Assembly: GCF_902806685.2 (NCBI RefSeq) | Contig: NC_048538.1 | Coordinates: 5,084,001-5,148,000, forward strand | Source: Maniola hyperantus | Taxonomy: Eukaryota > Arthropoda > Insecta > Lepidoptera > Nymphalidae | DNA: 64,000 nucleotides | Direction: 5' to 3' | Shown here: positions 42,701-57,161 of the stretch, in pieces | Position numbering within the stretch: the stretch's first letter is position 1 | Layout of the letters: each line of letters starts with the position of its first letter | Notes under the pieces: model-generated | The model's database searches: none | Seen by the model: only the letters and a program-made list of their open reading frames with translations | Told to the model about the DNA's origin: nothing | Position numbers and translations under genes: made by a program

Positions 42701-45700
42701 TGTAGGTGTGGTAATTTGTAATACTTCAATTTTAACGTCTGGAATAGGTTCCAGACGTTAAAATTGAAGTATTACAAATACTTAATAAGCCGAATTCTTA
42801 CAACTTTTATTCTTCCGTCCTTCTAGCCGTATTTTTCTTATTTCTTAAATTAGCTCATTAATATTGTTTCTCAGAGGTTAATTTTCATTAAGTGAATGTT
42901 ATCTGGAGTTATTCAAGCTCCGGTAGTCGTGGTTTATTAAATTAATTGAATGAATACAGATCATGAAAGGTTGTTATATCAGAGATCGGAGGCCGGACTC
43001 ACGCCCACTTGTACCTACTAGTGATGCGATGTATTGGAATGTTGGATATCGATCAATTGTTTTTATTTTAACTTTGCACTGATAATGTCAGTGACTTACA
43101 GTAGTTTAACATAAATCATATTTATACAGTATAAGTTACAATGTTAGTTTTTGATTTTTGTGATAGCTTAGACCGCTAACTCATGGCCAGTTCAGAAAAT
43201 CGAGATTTTTGCTAATTTTGTGCATTTTTATAAGGGATGGGGTGGTCTACCTTTGAATGCTGTAAAGTGTAAAGTTCTATTCCTAGTCTTTACATTTTTC
43301 TTCCCTGTATTATTTAATTGGTATGCAATAAATAAATAAAATGAATTATCGACTACAATTAAGTAGGTAAGTAAAGATGTCCTTCGTTACAAATACATAA
43401 CTATTATGTATACGCGATTTCAACTAGGAAACTATTAATTGGTTAATTTTTTTAAGTGGTTAGTAGAGTATGTCTTAATTTGCATTTTCGATATCTAGTA
43501 CCTTTGAAAAATGGGGTCAATAATATTGAAGACGTATTAAATATATACCTATCGTTTATTTTTTGACTACCTACCCAAAACCACCTAGTACAGTAGATAG
43601 TTAATAGACAAGTAAGTAGTTAATCATATCGACTAGATAAACATTTAAAGCTAACTCCTCACATCACTAATCTAACATTGTACTCAGCGTTTCACACTTC
43701 AGAATTTATTTATAGCGTTTTAATGAGAATTTACTTCCTTAGCTTTTGTATACGGAGCCCTATTTACTAAGTAGGTTACCTGTCGAATTTATCAGTTCAA
43801 TCGATACTTTGGTTTCTTTTTTTAATTTTTTTCTTTTTAATTTTTTTTTTTTTTTTTTTTTTTAATACAATAAAACTTAAAGCTAGCCTTATCTAATTAC
43901 TATATAAATCATGACCGCGTGGAATGGTGCCAAGAATACTGGCTGCATTTCCGCGCTGGACAGCCAGGCTGATCCGCTGCGCAAAAAATGAGCCAGCCCT
44001 TCTGTCACCAGTTGAGGCTATTAATCGCGGTGAAATGTCTCGTAAAAAATTTTTAGCACTAAGACTCCATGGCCCCAGGGTCTCCACGGCAAACGGCACA
44101 AAAATGTAACTCTCTATAAGAGAGGCATACTTGCGCCGCTTGCCGTTTTCAGCTGTTTCTGCTGCGGCTCCCGGTCTTGATGCTGTCTTCCTGATATGAC
44201 ACGGGGCCAATGTGTCAACGCAAGTTGCGTCCCACATTAGCGCCCGTCCCCGTTCCCAGGGAACCAGCGTCAATCCATCAGGTCTCTTGCCATCATCCCG
44301 ACTAATCCCTGCCGGCTCAATGAGCGCAGGAATATTTATGGTGGCAAGAGCTCTTTTAATTGTATCGTTAAGAGAGCCATGCCTAAACAGCCTACCGGAG
44401 CTCCTTTGGCAAGAGAGTCCGTGGATTCCAAATTTATCAACCTCTTTTCCACACGGACATCTGTGCTGATGGCACAGTGGTGTTCCCAATCTGAGACATA
44501 GAGCCACTTTGGTTTCTTGTATCATGTAATTGCTTAATATTAGCTTAAAAGCTAATGTTAGCCAAAATAACGTTTACCCTCAGCTTCGCCCGTCGCGATT
44601 TAGGTCAGTTTGTATCTTTTTGCTATTTTGATAAAAAAGCCTATCCTTCTTCTTCTTATTTCTTTCTCTTGCCCTTGTTCCATTTCATTTGGGGTCGGAC
44701 CTCCGTGTACGTAAGCGCTAGGGTTTTCTGTCCTGGGTTGTTATTGGTGAGATGTTTATGGCTCGACATTGGACCACCATGTGTCTTCCTTTCCCTCGTG
44801 AAACCAATAACTACCCTATTTTTTAATTTAGTAGAAGACAATCTTGAACCATGTACCCCTGTTCCATGAAATATAAAACGCACCAGAGACCACATCCAGT
44901 TGAGAAACACTAAGGTTGGACAACACACCCTAAATCCAGAAATCGACTTGGGTTCGTTGCTCAATCACCAATCAGCAAGCGTCAAGATACTTAGATTTAA
45001 GCCAGCGAGTGTTCCAACTGCGCTGGTCAAAGATGAATGATCATCATCATCATTAACATCCACTGTTGGACGTAGGTCACTTATAGGGACTTCCACACAC
45101 CACGATCTTGCGCCGCCTGCATCCAGGGGTTCCCTGTGACTTGTTCGATGACGTATATTCATCTAGTGAGTTGAATGTCCAAAGATGAATAGTAATATTG
45201 TGCTAACTAACATTATAAATGTGAAAGTATGTCTGTCTGTCTATCTTTTCACGGCTCAAAAGTTTAACCAATTTGTATGAAAGGTTAGTACATCCCGGGG
45301 AAGGACACATGCTACTTTATATCCCGGAAAATCAAAGAGTTCCCACGGTAACTTTAAAGGCCCATCAGTTTAACAGATTTATATGAAATTTAGTAAATAC
45401 AGAGATAGCTTGTGTCCCAGGAATTGACATAGGAAATTTTTCATCCCGGAAATTCTAAGAGTTCCCACGGGATAAATGGCAAACTCCGCCGGATGTTCCT
45501 TATTGTTAACAGAAGTTTCCCTATTTGGAAACCTGGTGTGTATAAGCCTTAACACTCCGCCAGACTCGAAAACTGTTTGTAGACAAACAAGATCTTATTT
45601 AGATTCGAAATATTATGATATTATTATTATAATTAAATAATTCGAAAGCGTATTATTTGCGCTTTAGATAAGTGAGTAATTATAATAATTATGTGATTGT

Positions 45701-48700
45701 AATTATAAAGGCTTTATTATACCATCATTATCTTCAAGCTTGAGAAATAGTTTTTATCTAATATTTCTTTTTAACTTTCTTTTCCATGTTTTGCATTTTA
45801 TTGTTTAAAAAAATTTGACTGTTCTATTTTCTATGATGCTGTAGACTGCAGTCTTATAAATGGAAGGTCCTAGGTTCGAGCAGATCTAAACTCTGGTTTG
45901 GTTTAATGGGAGACTTAGATATTTATACCGTGGCTAGCTTCTACTTGCCCTACTGAATAATTGTTCAGTATATTATATACGAGGTAGACTTTTTACTACG
46001 CGGCAGAAAGTAATGTACATGGGCCTTTAGAATGACATTTCAGCTTTGTAGAGCGTTGTCTCTATCACTCATACCCATATGACGTTTAATCGGTCTCAAC
46101 GACGGAGACAATGTTTAACAAATCTGCTATCTCCTACTAAAGGTCGATGTACATTACTTTCTGCCGCGTACTGTAAACTAACGTTCAACGTGTGTTAAAC
46201 TACTATCACCATAATATGTTAGAAGAAAATCCTTGTACTGCCAATGTACTTACTAATCTCTAATTTTCGAAGATTTTATCGATTCTAAGTTTTATCGAAA
46301 TATCGTATCTGACAACATCTGCTGTGATATTGTTACTAGTATAAAAGATAGAAAATGTTGTCTAATCGATATTATTCAAATTGTAATCGATTAAATTGTA
46401 GCCTTTAATCGTTATACCAACAGAAAATATTTTTACTTTGACCTTGGCCTTCTTGATTATCTGTTTCAACATCTGTGCAAGACTAACGATAAGTTACAGA
46501 GACAAGGTCACTTACAGTAAACGCCCTCATTTCAACGTCATCCGGTTGCAAAGCTCAGATGGCAATCACTTCGTGAGAAAACTAGTATGTCATATTTTGG
46601 ATTCAAATAAGTGGTTGCGCGTTTGGAACCCTCGTAGCATAGATCAGTCAGTCAGTCAGTCGGTCAGTCAGCATTTCCTTATATATAAGGAAATGCTGAC
46701 TGACCGATAATATATATATTTAGATTATAGAGGTGACTTTACAATCCATTACTATAGGTACTTGTGATACAATAATTTCTCTAAATATTTGACAAATTCA
46801 AGGTTGAGAAGTGGTTACTAATTCCAAGGCCAAACTCAAGACTTAGATCAAGGCCTCCAAGAAAGTATAGATATGTATTGCAGTATACACGATATTCTTC
46901 CTGTTTGCATAAATACAAGTAGGTAGGTACAGTTTTATTATACACATATTTTTAGAAAGATTTTTTATCCAACGTGTTACGTGTACTTTAAATGTAATTG
47001 TCAAGTAGGTACAATCTTAGTAATAATATGAAAACGCGGAAAGCCGTTTACACTTACCTATTACTGAACAGTACAGAATTAATGTTAATAGCTTATTGTT
47101 TGAGTATTTGAAAGAAGTAACAGGAACATTAGTTAATCACATTACTTTTAATGTTGCTAATAAATCGGTTTTTTTGTTACAAGATGGATCACATATGCCT
47201 ATAAGATATCTCATTAAAAGTGGAGGAGAAAACTGAAGGGTTCAATATCCTAGTGGTTTGAATTAGAAACGAGGAGGCAAATCGTTTCGTACGTGACCAT
47301 GAAATTTAAACTACGTACCTACGGGTGCAGACCTTGACGATGTCTTGCGATACCAACGATAGTAGAAATGGGAAGGAGAAACCAGGTTAAAAATTCTTGG
47401 ACGTACTATCTGAAATATAATATGATGTAGAATATCGATAGCAGGCAACTTTGCGGTGATGTTTCAGACTTTGAAATTAAGAATAACCAATGCTTTGTCA
47501 CGAATGAGTCTTCTAGCATGACTATCCACCGAATCCAATGCATAAAACTGATTTAAAGAGACCTATAAAGAGACGTCGGTTTAAAAGTGACGGTAGTTAA
47601 AGTCGGGCGTTGCCACGGACCTTGATACAATTGTGGCAGTGTCAATAGTTGTAATGTGGCAACAATTACCATTCTGTCACATTTTTGTGTAACCGCAGAT
47701 AACTGTACTTAAAAGTTTAATTTTGGACACGCATTGCAATGTTATGAAACCATTAAGGCAACCTGTTTGTTGTGAAGTTATTTTAAACACGCTGAGGTTC
47801 GAAGGTGAATTGATATTGCTAGGATTTATAACGTAACTAGCTGATGCCCGCGACTTCGTCCGCGTGGAATTGGGTTTTTTTAAAATCCAGTGGAAACTCT
47901 TTGATATTCTTTTTAAAAAGTAGCCTATGTCACTCTCCAGGCTTTTATCTATACCCAAGCAAAAAATTACGTCAATCCGTTGCACCGTTGCGACTTGATT
48001 GAAAGACAAACCAATAAACCAACAAACAAACACACTTTCGCATTTATAATAAGGGTACTGATTAGGTATCACCTGCTAATCCTTGGTTGCTGTAAAATAT
48101 TCATGTCTTAATTCCTAAATGATGCGCGAATCATAATTTTGGTTAAGACCCAAAATGCCAAATTTAATTTTTTGATTTTTGCAAGAATGAAACATTACTT
48201 ACTAAAGCTTGGCTGCAATCAGATCTGACTGCTGGCAAGTTATAGATGGAGCACTCTATGGCCGTGCCTCTCCGCTCCAATTTAATGGGAAAACACCCTT
48301 AATAGAAGCATTTAAGAACTCAATGGAAATTTCATGGTGTGTAATTGTGTAAAATCGTTCAATAAAGCCAAGGTTCATGACTGCATTTATCGCGTGGGTT
48401 GTGCAGATCATTAATAATTGCTTTGAAACTTATAATGGTTTAGATTAATCTATTATGTGTGAGTGCCCACATTAAGCTTGCGGTTACTTTAATGTAATCA
48501 GTGAGTAATATTAAGGTATATTGTTTCCTCTGTGTAGGATTCCAAATTCCGATAGGGTTTCGCTTGACCCCAATATCAGAAAGAAGCTAAACTAATGTGG
48601 CTTCTCAAATTGAATGTTGTTGTAAAGCTTTATTATTGCTGGGCAATTTATTTTTATCAAAAAGTAAGAATAAAAAGAAAAGTGAAAAAATTGGGTAGCG

Positions 48701-51700
48701 CATCACGTTTCTCTATAAACAGATCTGAAATCTGAATCAGTGACACTTGGCAACGAGAGAGATTATAAAGGACAGGCACAACAAAGATAGAAAGTGAGAT
48801 TCATAAAAATGTTTAAATATAAACATTGCCTACTTTTTACTGTCTTTTTTTAATTTTATTGCCTTAACTGATAATGCCGCTAGAGCAACTTAGCGAACAG
48901 CTCTCTTTCTGCGTAGCCATTCCTTATTTTTAAGGGTCGTGACTTCTGTCCATTAATCACATAATGGTAGAAGCCTCCATGGGATAATAATGCGGTAATA
49001 AAACCGGGGCCAATGGCTTAATGTGCTCTAGAAGGAACGGAGGAAAAAAAAGGCAAAATTCAGAGTTCCAAAGTCGGTCACCCATCTAGTCACCGACTTG
49101 GATCAACTTTGCATAACAATCGCAATCGATTTATATGCATTGTCATAACTAGGCCACATGTAAGTCAAACAGCTAATTATTGTGTCTATTAATTGCTTTA
49201 TTGTTTCTATAGTTATTGCCACAATCGCCAAGGGTAGAGATTGTTCTATTTAGGACTTTAAAGGACATCGACTTTGATATCTTGTAGGATTTCTTCTTCT
49301 TCTCAATCGTTCACTCTTGACAGAGTGGTCGAGGCTATGAATTCTTCACTGCTGCTCGTGCGATCCCTCTCCAGCGACTTCTGTTGGTGGCATTATGTGC
49401 AAATACGGAGACAGACGTGTTTGTTGCGGAGTGGATTAAGTCCTGGTTGGGGAACGCCCACGTGGACGTGTGTCCTCCACTCGACCTTTTACCAAGAGGT
49501 GTTCGATGGTATGAATCTTCCTTGTAATGTGCCGAAAGAACTTGAGGATTCGCAATTGTACTAGTGACGAAAGCCTTTGATTTATTTTCAGTTCTTTGAG
49601 ATGCTTTCTAGGATTTAGATACTTTCTAATCAAGTTTACTTTCTGAAAGACCTTCCAACATTAGTCTTTTCGATCGCATTTTATATTCAAATTACATTTT
49701 TCTCATACCACTTTAGGTAAGTATATAAAATCCTTCACCCATACATGGGTCAGACGCTAAAATTTGACAGGTATTAATTTTGTTGTATTGACTGTTGGTG
49801 TTGACCATACAAATTGAAACAATAATTGCTATAATCATTCACGTATCTGTATCGTGTTAGACAATAGTTCCGCCATTTTTCAATCTCAACTCATTGTACG
49901 AAGCTATAACCTTATCTCGGAAATTGTTCTAACTTGATAATTATTACTAGGTCACCTTTTGGTTACATAAGGTCATATAGAAATATGTACCTACCTAGTC
50001 AAGGGCTTACAGACAAATAAAACTAAATAAACTACTATCTAAGTGCTAGGGAACACATTTTTTAGATTAACTTTAAATTTTAAATCTATACTTAGATACG
50101 AGTATAAAAAGATTTATCATGACTGACTGACTGATCTATCAACACACATTCTAAACTGTTGTGGTTAGAAACTAAAAAGTTTGACAATATGATATATAAC
50201 GTAGGCACTCACTAAGAAAGGATTTTTGGGAATTTTGGGAATGAGAGTTAAATAGGGCATGAAAGTACCAATGTCTGAAAGGGCTCACCAATTTTCGAAA
50301 ATTCCACTCGAGTGAAGCCAACTCGGGTCAAGTAGTTGAATCATAAATTACTAGGTGCTCAGATCACGGCAAGCATAATCTTACAAACCAGTTCTATTAA
50401 AATCATCTCATAATCAGTGCGTCTCACGTTATGATAATTATACATACTTGAATGATTAATCTGGGAACTTGACTCGTACTTCCGTTTCACAGGAACTACT
50501 GTCCTTCGAGCTTTGGAAATTGTTGTTAATGTTTCCGCCACGATGACTTATGTGATGCAAGTCGGACGTGAAATGTGGGAGTTCATAGATAATACTGTGA
50601 ATATGTTACTGTCTGTTACGAATTCAGATATTGTGATAAATGCCTGGCCTGTCTACAGATTTGTTAACTATTTCAGCATGAGACAATTTTTAAATTGTAC
50701 CTACTAAGCTCAAATTTAGGTTTAAAAATTAATAAAAAAATTATTTAAAACAACTTTCTACGACGGAGTATCAAATAAAAACAAAATCGTTTTGTAATAC
50801 TGAAGAAAACCTCCGAAACAATTTTTGTTTTATATGTAAAATAATGTGAACGGAACATATTGTTATTGTTATTTTTACTAGAAAATGATATTATCCTTAC
50901 GGTAGTAAAAAAGAGAAAAAATATGATAAAACACATTTTACTTCGAACTGTTTAAGTCCGAACATTACGTCTCCTTATAAACAGGATGTCTACTGCAATA
51001 CGGTCTTATTCAACGGTTCAGTGTATTTTTTTATTGCCGACGGGTCATGTTTCGATTTGATAGAGAATGATGGGGCGTTTAAAGTGAAATGCGTACCTGG
51101 AAGAAGATAAATAAAATATGAGATTAGATAGGCAATAAGTAGGTTCCTACTGAATACGATCATAACTGGTGATTAGAGATACGCAATTTGAGATAAATCA
51201 CACTATTTAGTATTTATAGTAACTAGCAATGCTAGAATCACGACCTCGCATCAGAAAGCGCAGCGTTGGAAGACCCCCCATTATGTCGACAGACGACATT
51301 CAAACTAGTCGCTGGGAGACCCTATAGAAAGTCCCTATATGACACCTATCTCCAAGCAGTAGACGTCTATAGGTTCATAATAAGCTATGCTGATTCTAAG
51401 GTCCATGTTTGATAATAATTATTGATGTTGATGAATCATTAAAATTAATTATATTTGCAAATAATACCTACAATCACCATGGCAAATTAAATCTTATTGA
51501 AAGGTTTCAGAAGTCGAATATAAAAGACCAAAAACTACTTTCCATTTAATTTTAATTTTTTCAGAATCTTATCAAACCATTTTTTAATGTACCTACTTAG
51601 ATATTAATTGAAACAAGTTATTTCAAAATATCGTCATGGTTAGGTATTATGCTATGGAAATTTATCAATTATTGCGTATTTGACTGAAAAAATTGGTTTG

Positions 51701-54700
51701 AACGAGATCTAGTAAGTAGTTTTTGATTTATCGTGCAAAATGTCGATAAAATACGATTGTACTACGGAACCCTCAGTGCGCGAGTCTGATTCGCACTTGG
51801 CCGGTTTTTTGTTATTTGATTGATTTAATTAGTTTTTTCAGTTTACGTCATTATTTTTATCCTAGTTTATAATAAAGTAATAATATTTATCAAATTCAAA
51901 AGTAGGAAAATACCCAATTTGATGCTGTCTAAGGGTCAGATGGTCTAAGTTAGACAGCTGCAAACCGACTGAAAAATTGCGGTTTGGATACAGTTTCATA
52001 CCACCTAATACAACTGCACTTAATGTTTATTCGACTTATCCCCTGCAATCGATGTGCAGTCAGCTGATCATCAACTGCACGCGATTGTGCAGATTCGATG
52101 CAGGTAAATTAAACCCATGCAGTTTGCTTGAATACGGTCTGTAAAGACCCTTACATACCACGTGGGAGTTCAGAGGTAATGTAAAGTATACATCAAAATT
52201 ATATTTGCAAATAATACTGCAATCACCATCTATGGCAAGGCGGATCTTATGGAAAGGTTATAGAAATCGTAGGTATATTATAAAAGAACCAGAACTAATA
52301 TAACTTAGATATACATCGACTTTCAATTTTGTAAAGCTTTATTTTGTTAACAGAGAAACCCATCTAAATTTTGTACTAAGTACATACTCGTGTTGAAGAA
52401 AAATGTGTTTTTCAATTTAATTTTTTTACACTCTCTTCAATGCGTAGGTATGTGTCTACATTTTTTTGTAAAGGAACAGTTTTATGTATAGTACAACATT
52501 ACGTTAGGTCAGTTATGTTATTTGAATACCACGTTCGATATAATATTAAATTATTATCTAGTAATAGATAGTCACGTCCGGCTTAAGACACGAACATCCG
52601 GTCTTTCGAAGTATTACACCGCAAAAAATTAAATAAGTATCTTCAAGCGTACCTACATAGGTAGGTATCTCAGATAAGGGTATTGTAACTTCGTATCACT
52701 ATTAGACCTAAATAAATAGGATGCCTGCGAATTCTCCATAATGTTCTTAAGGTATGTGAAGTCTGCCAATCCGCACTTGGTGGCGTGGTAGATTATGGGT
52801 AATATCCCTTCTCATTCTGAGTGGAGAGTGGAGACTCATACTCAGATAGCGAGCCGGGAATGGGTTGATCACGGCGATGATGATGAAAAATAAATTCTTT
52901 AGCTGATGTTTCTCTATTGACGTTTATTTTTATTATAAACTAGTTTATGCTCGCGACTCCGTCCGCGTGGACAACACAAATTTCAAAAACCTATTTCACC
53001 CCCTTAGGGGTTGAATTTTCAAAAATCCTTTCTTAGCGGATGCCTATGTCATAATAGCTATCTGCATACCAAATTTCAGTCCGATCCATCCAGTAGTTTG
53101 AGCTGTGCCTTGATAGATCAGTCAGTCACACAATCAGTCAGTCACCTTTTCCTTTTATATATTTAGACTAGCTGATGCCCGCGACTTCGTACGCGTGGAT
53201 TTTGGTTTTAAAAATCCCGTGTGAATTCTTTGATTTCCCGGGATAAAAAGTAGCCACCAGGTCTTAAACTATACCCATGCAAAAAATCACGTTGATCCGT
53301 TGCTCCGTTGCGACGTGATTGAAGGACAAACCATCAAACAATAGGATTGCACATAAACAAACATCACGAATCTCAACAACAATAATTGTTATGTAGGAAT
53401 CTATTTGGAATTGAATTGGAATAACAAGTGAGGCTTGATTTTTATCACTCGTGCCCTTACACGGCTTTATACCAGTACGCTTAGTATAAGACTTTACGTC
53501 TCACCAACGTTGCTAGAATTCGAGAGTCGAAACATAATAACCTCAAAGTAAAATTGACCTTAAAGAGCCTTGATTTTTTTTAAATCGTAAAGTACTGACA
53601 CCAGTACTTTACTCTCATTACAATCTAGCCTATGAGAGAGGCTAATAAGTAATACCTAAGCTTATAAACGTACTTATACCTACATAAGAATCGGTCCATT
53701 TACTTATCTTAGTTTATAGTTATAAGACTTTACTGGAAGACACTTTGTTCTTGTGTTCTTTAAATTGCACTAGCACTATGCTTTCACTTTGTTCGTGTGT
53801 TCTTTGTATTGCATTTTGCAATTTTGATGTTAATTTTGCAACGTTTCCGCTTGGAGCGCTGGCTGTAGATGTGTAGACAAACTTGAGCTTTAAAGCAAGC
53901 CAGTTAAGATCCAGTTTACTATAATGCGGAAGTGTTTTGACAGTCGAATACTAATCAACGTTAGTGAGACATAAAATCTCGTACTAAGCGTACAGCAGCC
54001 GATGTTTCTCAATACCCAAGCTTGGACAAAAGCTTAAAATAGAGACTAGGTTATTGCCATCGATAAACCATAAACATCGATAAACCATAAACATCGATCG
54101 AAAATATTATTGCTTAATTCAATTGTTTTGCTTTTAGAAGGCAAGTGCACCGCTACACCGCACAAACCTAATCCTAATTTCAGAAACTACTGTACCTACG
54201 ATTTTTCATACGGGTTTTCACTTTTCAAGAAAAAAAAGGGGAATTACACCGCGCATTTAACACTGATAGGGAACTGGGATGCCGACCTTTACGTAACGCT
54301 GATAACAACTCTCTAAAAGGTTCACGCACTAATTACCTACGGTAAAAAGAATATAACTTTTGAAGGAGCACAAAAAAAATAGTCTTTATACTTTGACGTA
54401 AGATTTTTTACACCTTTGTTACATGTTTTCTTTCAAAGCCACCATGATCCAAACTTCATAGTCGCAGATCATCCCTCCCTGTGTTGGGGACAATATGCAG
54501 AAAAAAAATCAGCTTTTATAAAATAACGAAGCTCTGGCACTCGCTGGCTCTCTCTCTAATGGAAAAGGTCCCGAGAATAATCTTTATCCAGATAGGTACA
54601 TTTTTACCCTAAAAAGGTAAAAATGTACCTATCTGGATAAAAATTATTCTCGGGTCGTCAAGAATAAATTGATCGCACCTTGATTGATTATAAGGCATCG

Positions 54701-57116
54701 TTTTACTCTATGGATATTATCAATCTAGAAACATAATAACAAAACAATGTCAGTATGACCTAATAATGTCCAACCTTGAACCAAAACACTTGAGAAAAGC
54801 CATGATATTAGAGCACGGCTAAGCAGAAAATTGGTAAGCGATCGGCGCTAGATTACAAGGCTTCGATAAAGATTTAGATTACTGTGTACTTTATTATAGT
54901 ATCTGTCGAACATAACTGAAATGAATAAATTACTAAGTTTCCTACTTCCTACTTCCTAAGTATAAAAATTAGACTTAGGGTGATTGGACATCCTAGAATC
55001 TCTAATCTATATCTACACTAATATTAGATATTATAAACTCCGAAAGCACTCATCTGATTTCAAATATTCTTTCAATGATAGATATACCTACATTATAATC
55101 CCGAATGCTATAGTATCGTGGCCGAAGCTGCGAGCAACAGTTACTAAATAGGTATAATATAAAACAAAGTCGCAGTGTTTGGTTTTCTTTTACTTACTCT
55201 TCGATCTAGATGAAATTGGGTGTAGGAGCTCCATATACAATGCGTAACTAGCGACCCGCCCTGGCTTCGCACGGATAGTTTATTACAATTTTCGTAGGGA
55301 TCTCTAATTTTTTTAGTTCAATAATTATAGCCCATGTAACTCAGGAATAAAGTAGCTTTCTACGTGAAGGAATTTTCAAAATCAATTGAGTAATTCCAAA
55401 GATTACCCAATGCAAACAAACTTACAAACTTTACCTCTTTATAATATTAGTACAGATAAATAAGGTAGGCAAGCACTAAGAATTGAATTTTGAAAATTCA
55501 TTCCTTAAGAGAGCTTAATAGGGGAAGAATCTTTTTGAAAGATTTTCTCTATCGACTAATTTTATTCTTGTTGTTAGATTAATTTTCTGTGTTGAAATTA
55601 CGGCGCCGTACTTAATAAAATCATCAATCACTTTTATTAGCTGGCGATACTTAATTTGTATGCATCATTGATAAGAAAGTGAATCAAATGAGCTTATAAA
55701 TTCACTTAATTGCATTTCGATACATTTTTGGGTTATTAAAACAGTCTAATATGTTTCAGAACGTGTATTTCCTGTTGTATGTAATTTAAGTTTAACGGCA
55801 TCCATAAAATTACGAATTGTCAATACTTAGAATTTAAATTTATTAGATGACTTTGTATGTAAGCTTTATGTGAAATACAAAATCTCTTTAATTTATTCCT
55901 GCATTATGACTAAAACTGTCTAGTAAAAAGTGTTTAAAACACTTGTTAAACAAATGTTTAAAAAAATGCCAACAGATGCCAACCCTACCCAGGAGACTTT
56001 GATATTGTATGAAACATGTCACAAATATGACAATGCATTGCATTGGTGACACCAGGCACCAGCTAATTCGCAATACCATCTCTGTGACCTATTAGGTGGG
56101 TACTTAATAATCTATGTCCTGCCTCAGACTGTTGCTCAGTTACTTTACATTCTTAGTGTAATTTCACCAAGCCAAATTTTATGATTAAGCAATCCGTAGG
56201 CAATTCATAAGTCGTTCAACTGATAACTATCAGAATAATTGTACAGGTGCTAGTGATTGTACTTACATAGTAGAATGTCCATTGCCCATTCGTAGATACG
56301 ATTCAATTACATTTAGCGATCGGAACCATTGTTTAATTACATAAATTCTATAAATATGATAAGTACTTATCGTATATTTGTCTATACTGAGGTCTGATTG
56401 TGATTAATAACTTAATAACCAATTTTTGCTATGGTTTTGGAAACTTTGTTCTTGAGGTTTTATTCCAAAACTAAAATTAGTAACTAAAATAACAAAGTTA
56501 TATTTTTATGATAACTAGTATCTATTTATTTATTTGTTTGTTGTAACTATGCGAATTTGTGCCTACCTACCATTGACTTATATATTACTTCGTAAGGACA
56601 GGGCCATTGAACAAGCAAAATGGCACCAATTCATTGGTCTTAAAATGTTTATTTGGCATCAATGCAACCTCAGTGACGTCTGGATTTCAAACGGGTCGTT
56701 CATTAGCATCTAAGAGGTGGCGCTGATTTATTTGGTTCCAAAACCGTGAAAAAATTTTGTTCGCTTGGGCATATCTTGTCATTTATATCGATGCTACCTA
56801 CCTAGTTAATATTATTATGTTTGATAAGTTTTTAAAGTCAAACTGTACTTTTGGCTTAGCAAGTGTGGGTTTAAAGTTATTTTATGATGTTTTGTTTTTA
56901 TTTCTTTGACTTTATTAAAACAAAACACATAGGTACGTACTATTTTTTTAGATAATTGATTTCAAGGCCCTAATTTAGAAAAGGAAATAGTCACAGACAA
57001 GTTTGGCATACTTCCTAGAATAAACAAATTCAAATTAAATATATTGTGGACTATAACTTTGGACTTTATAGTATCTAGAGGATATGGACTTCTATTTAAT
57101 GACTCTTTAACATATT

Positions 57117-57161
<45 letters not shown>
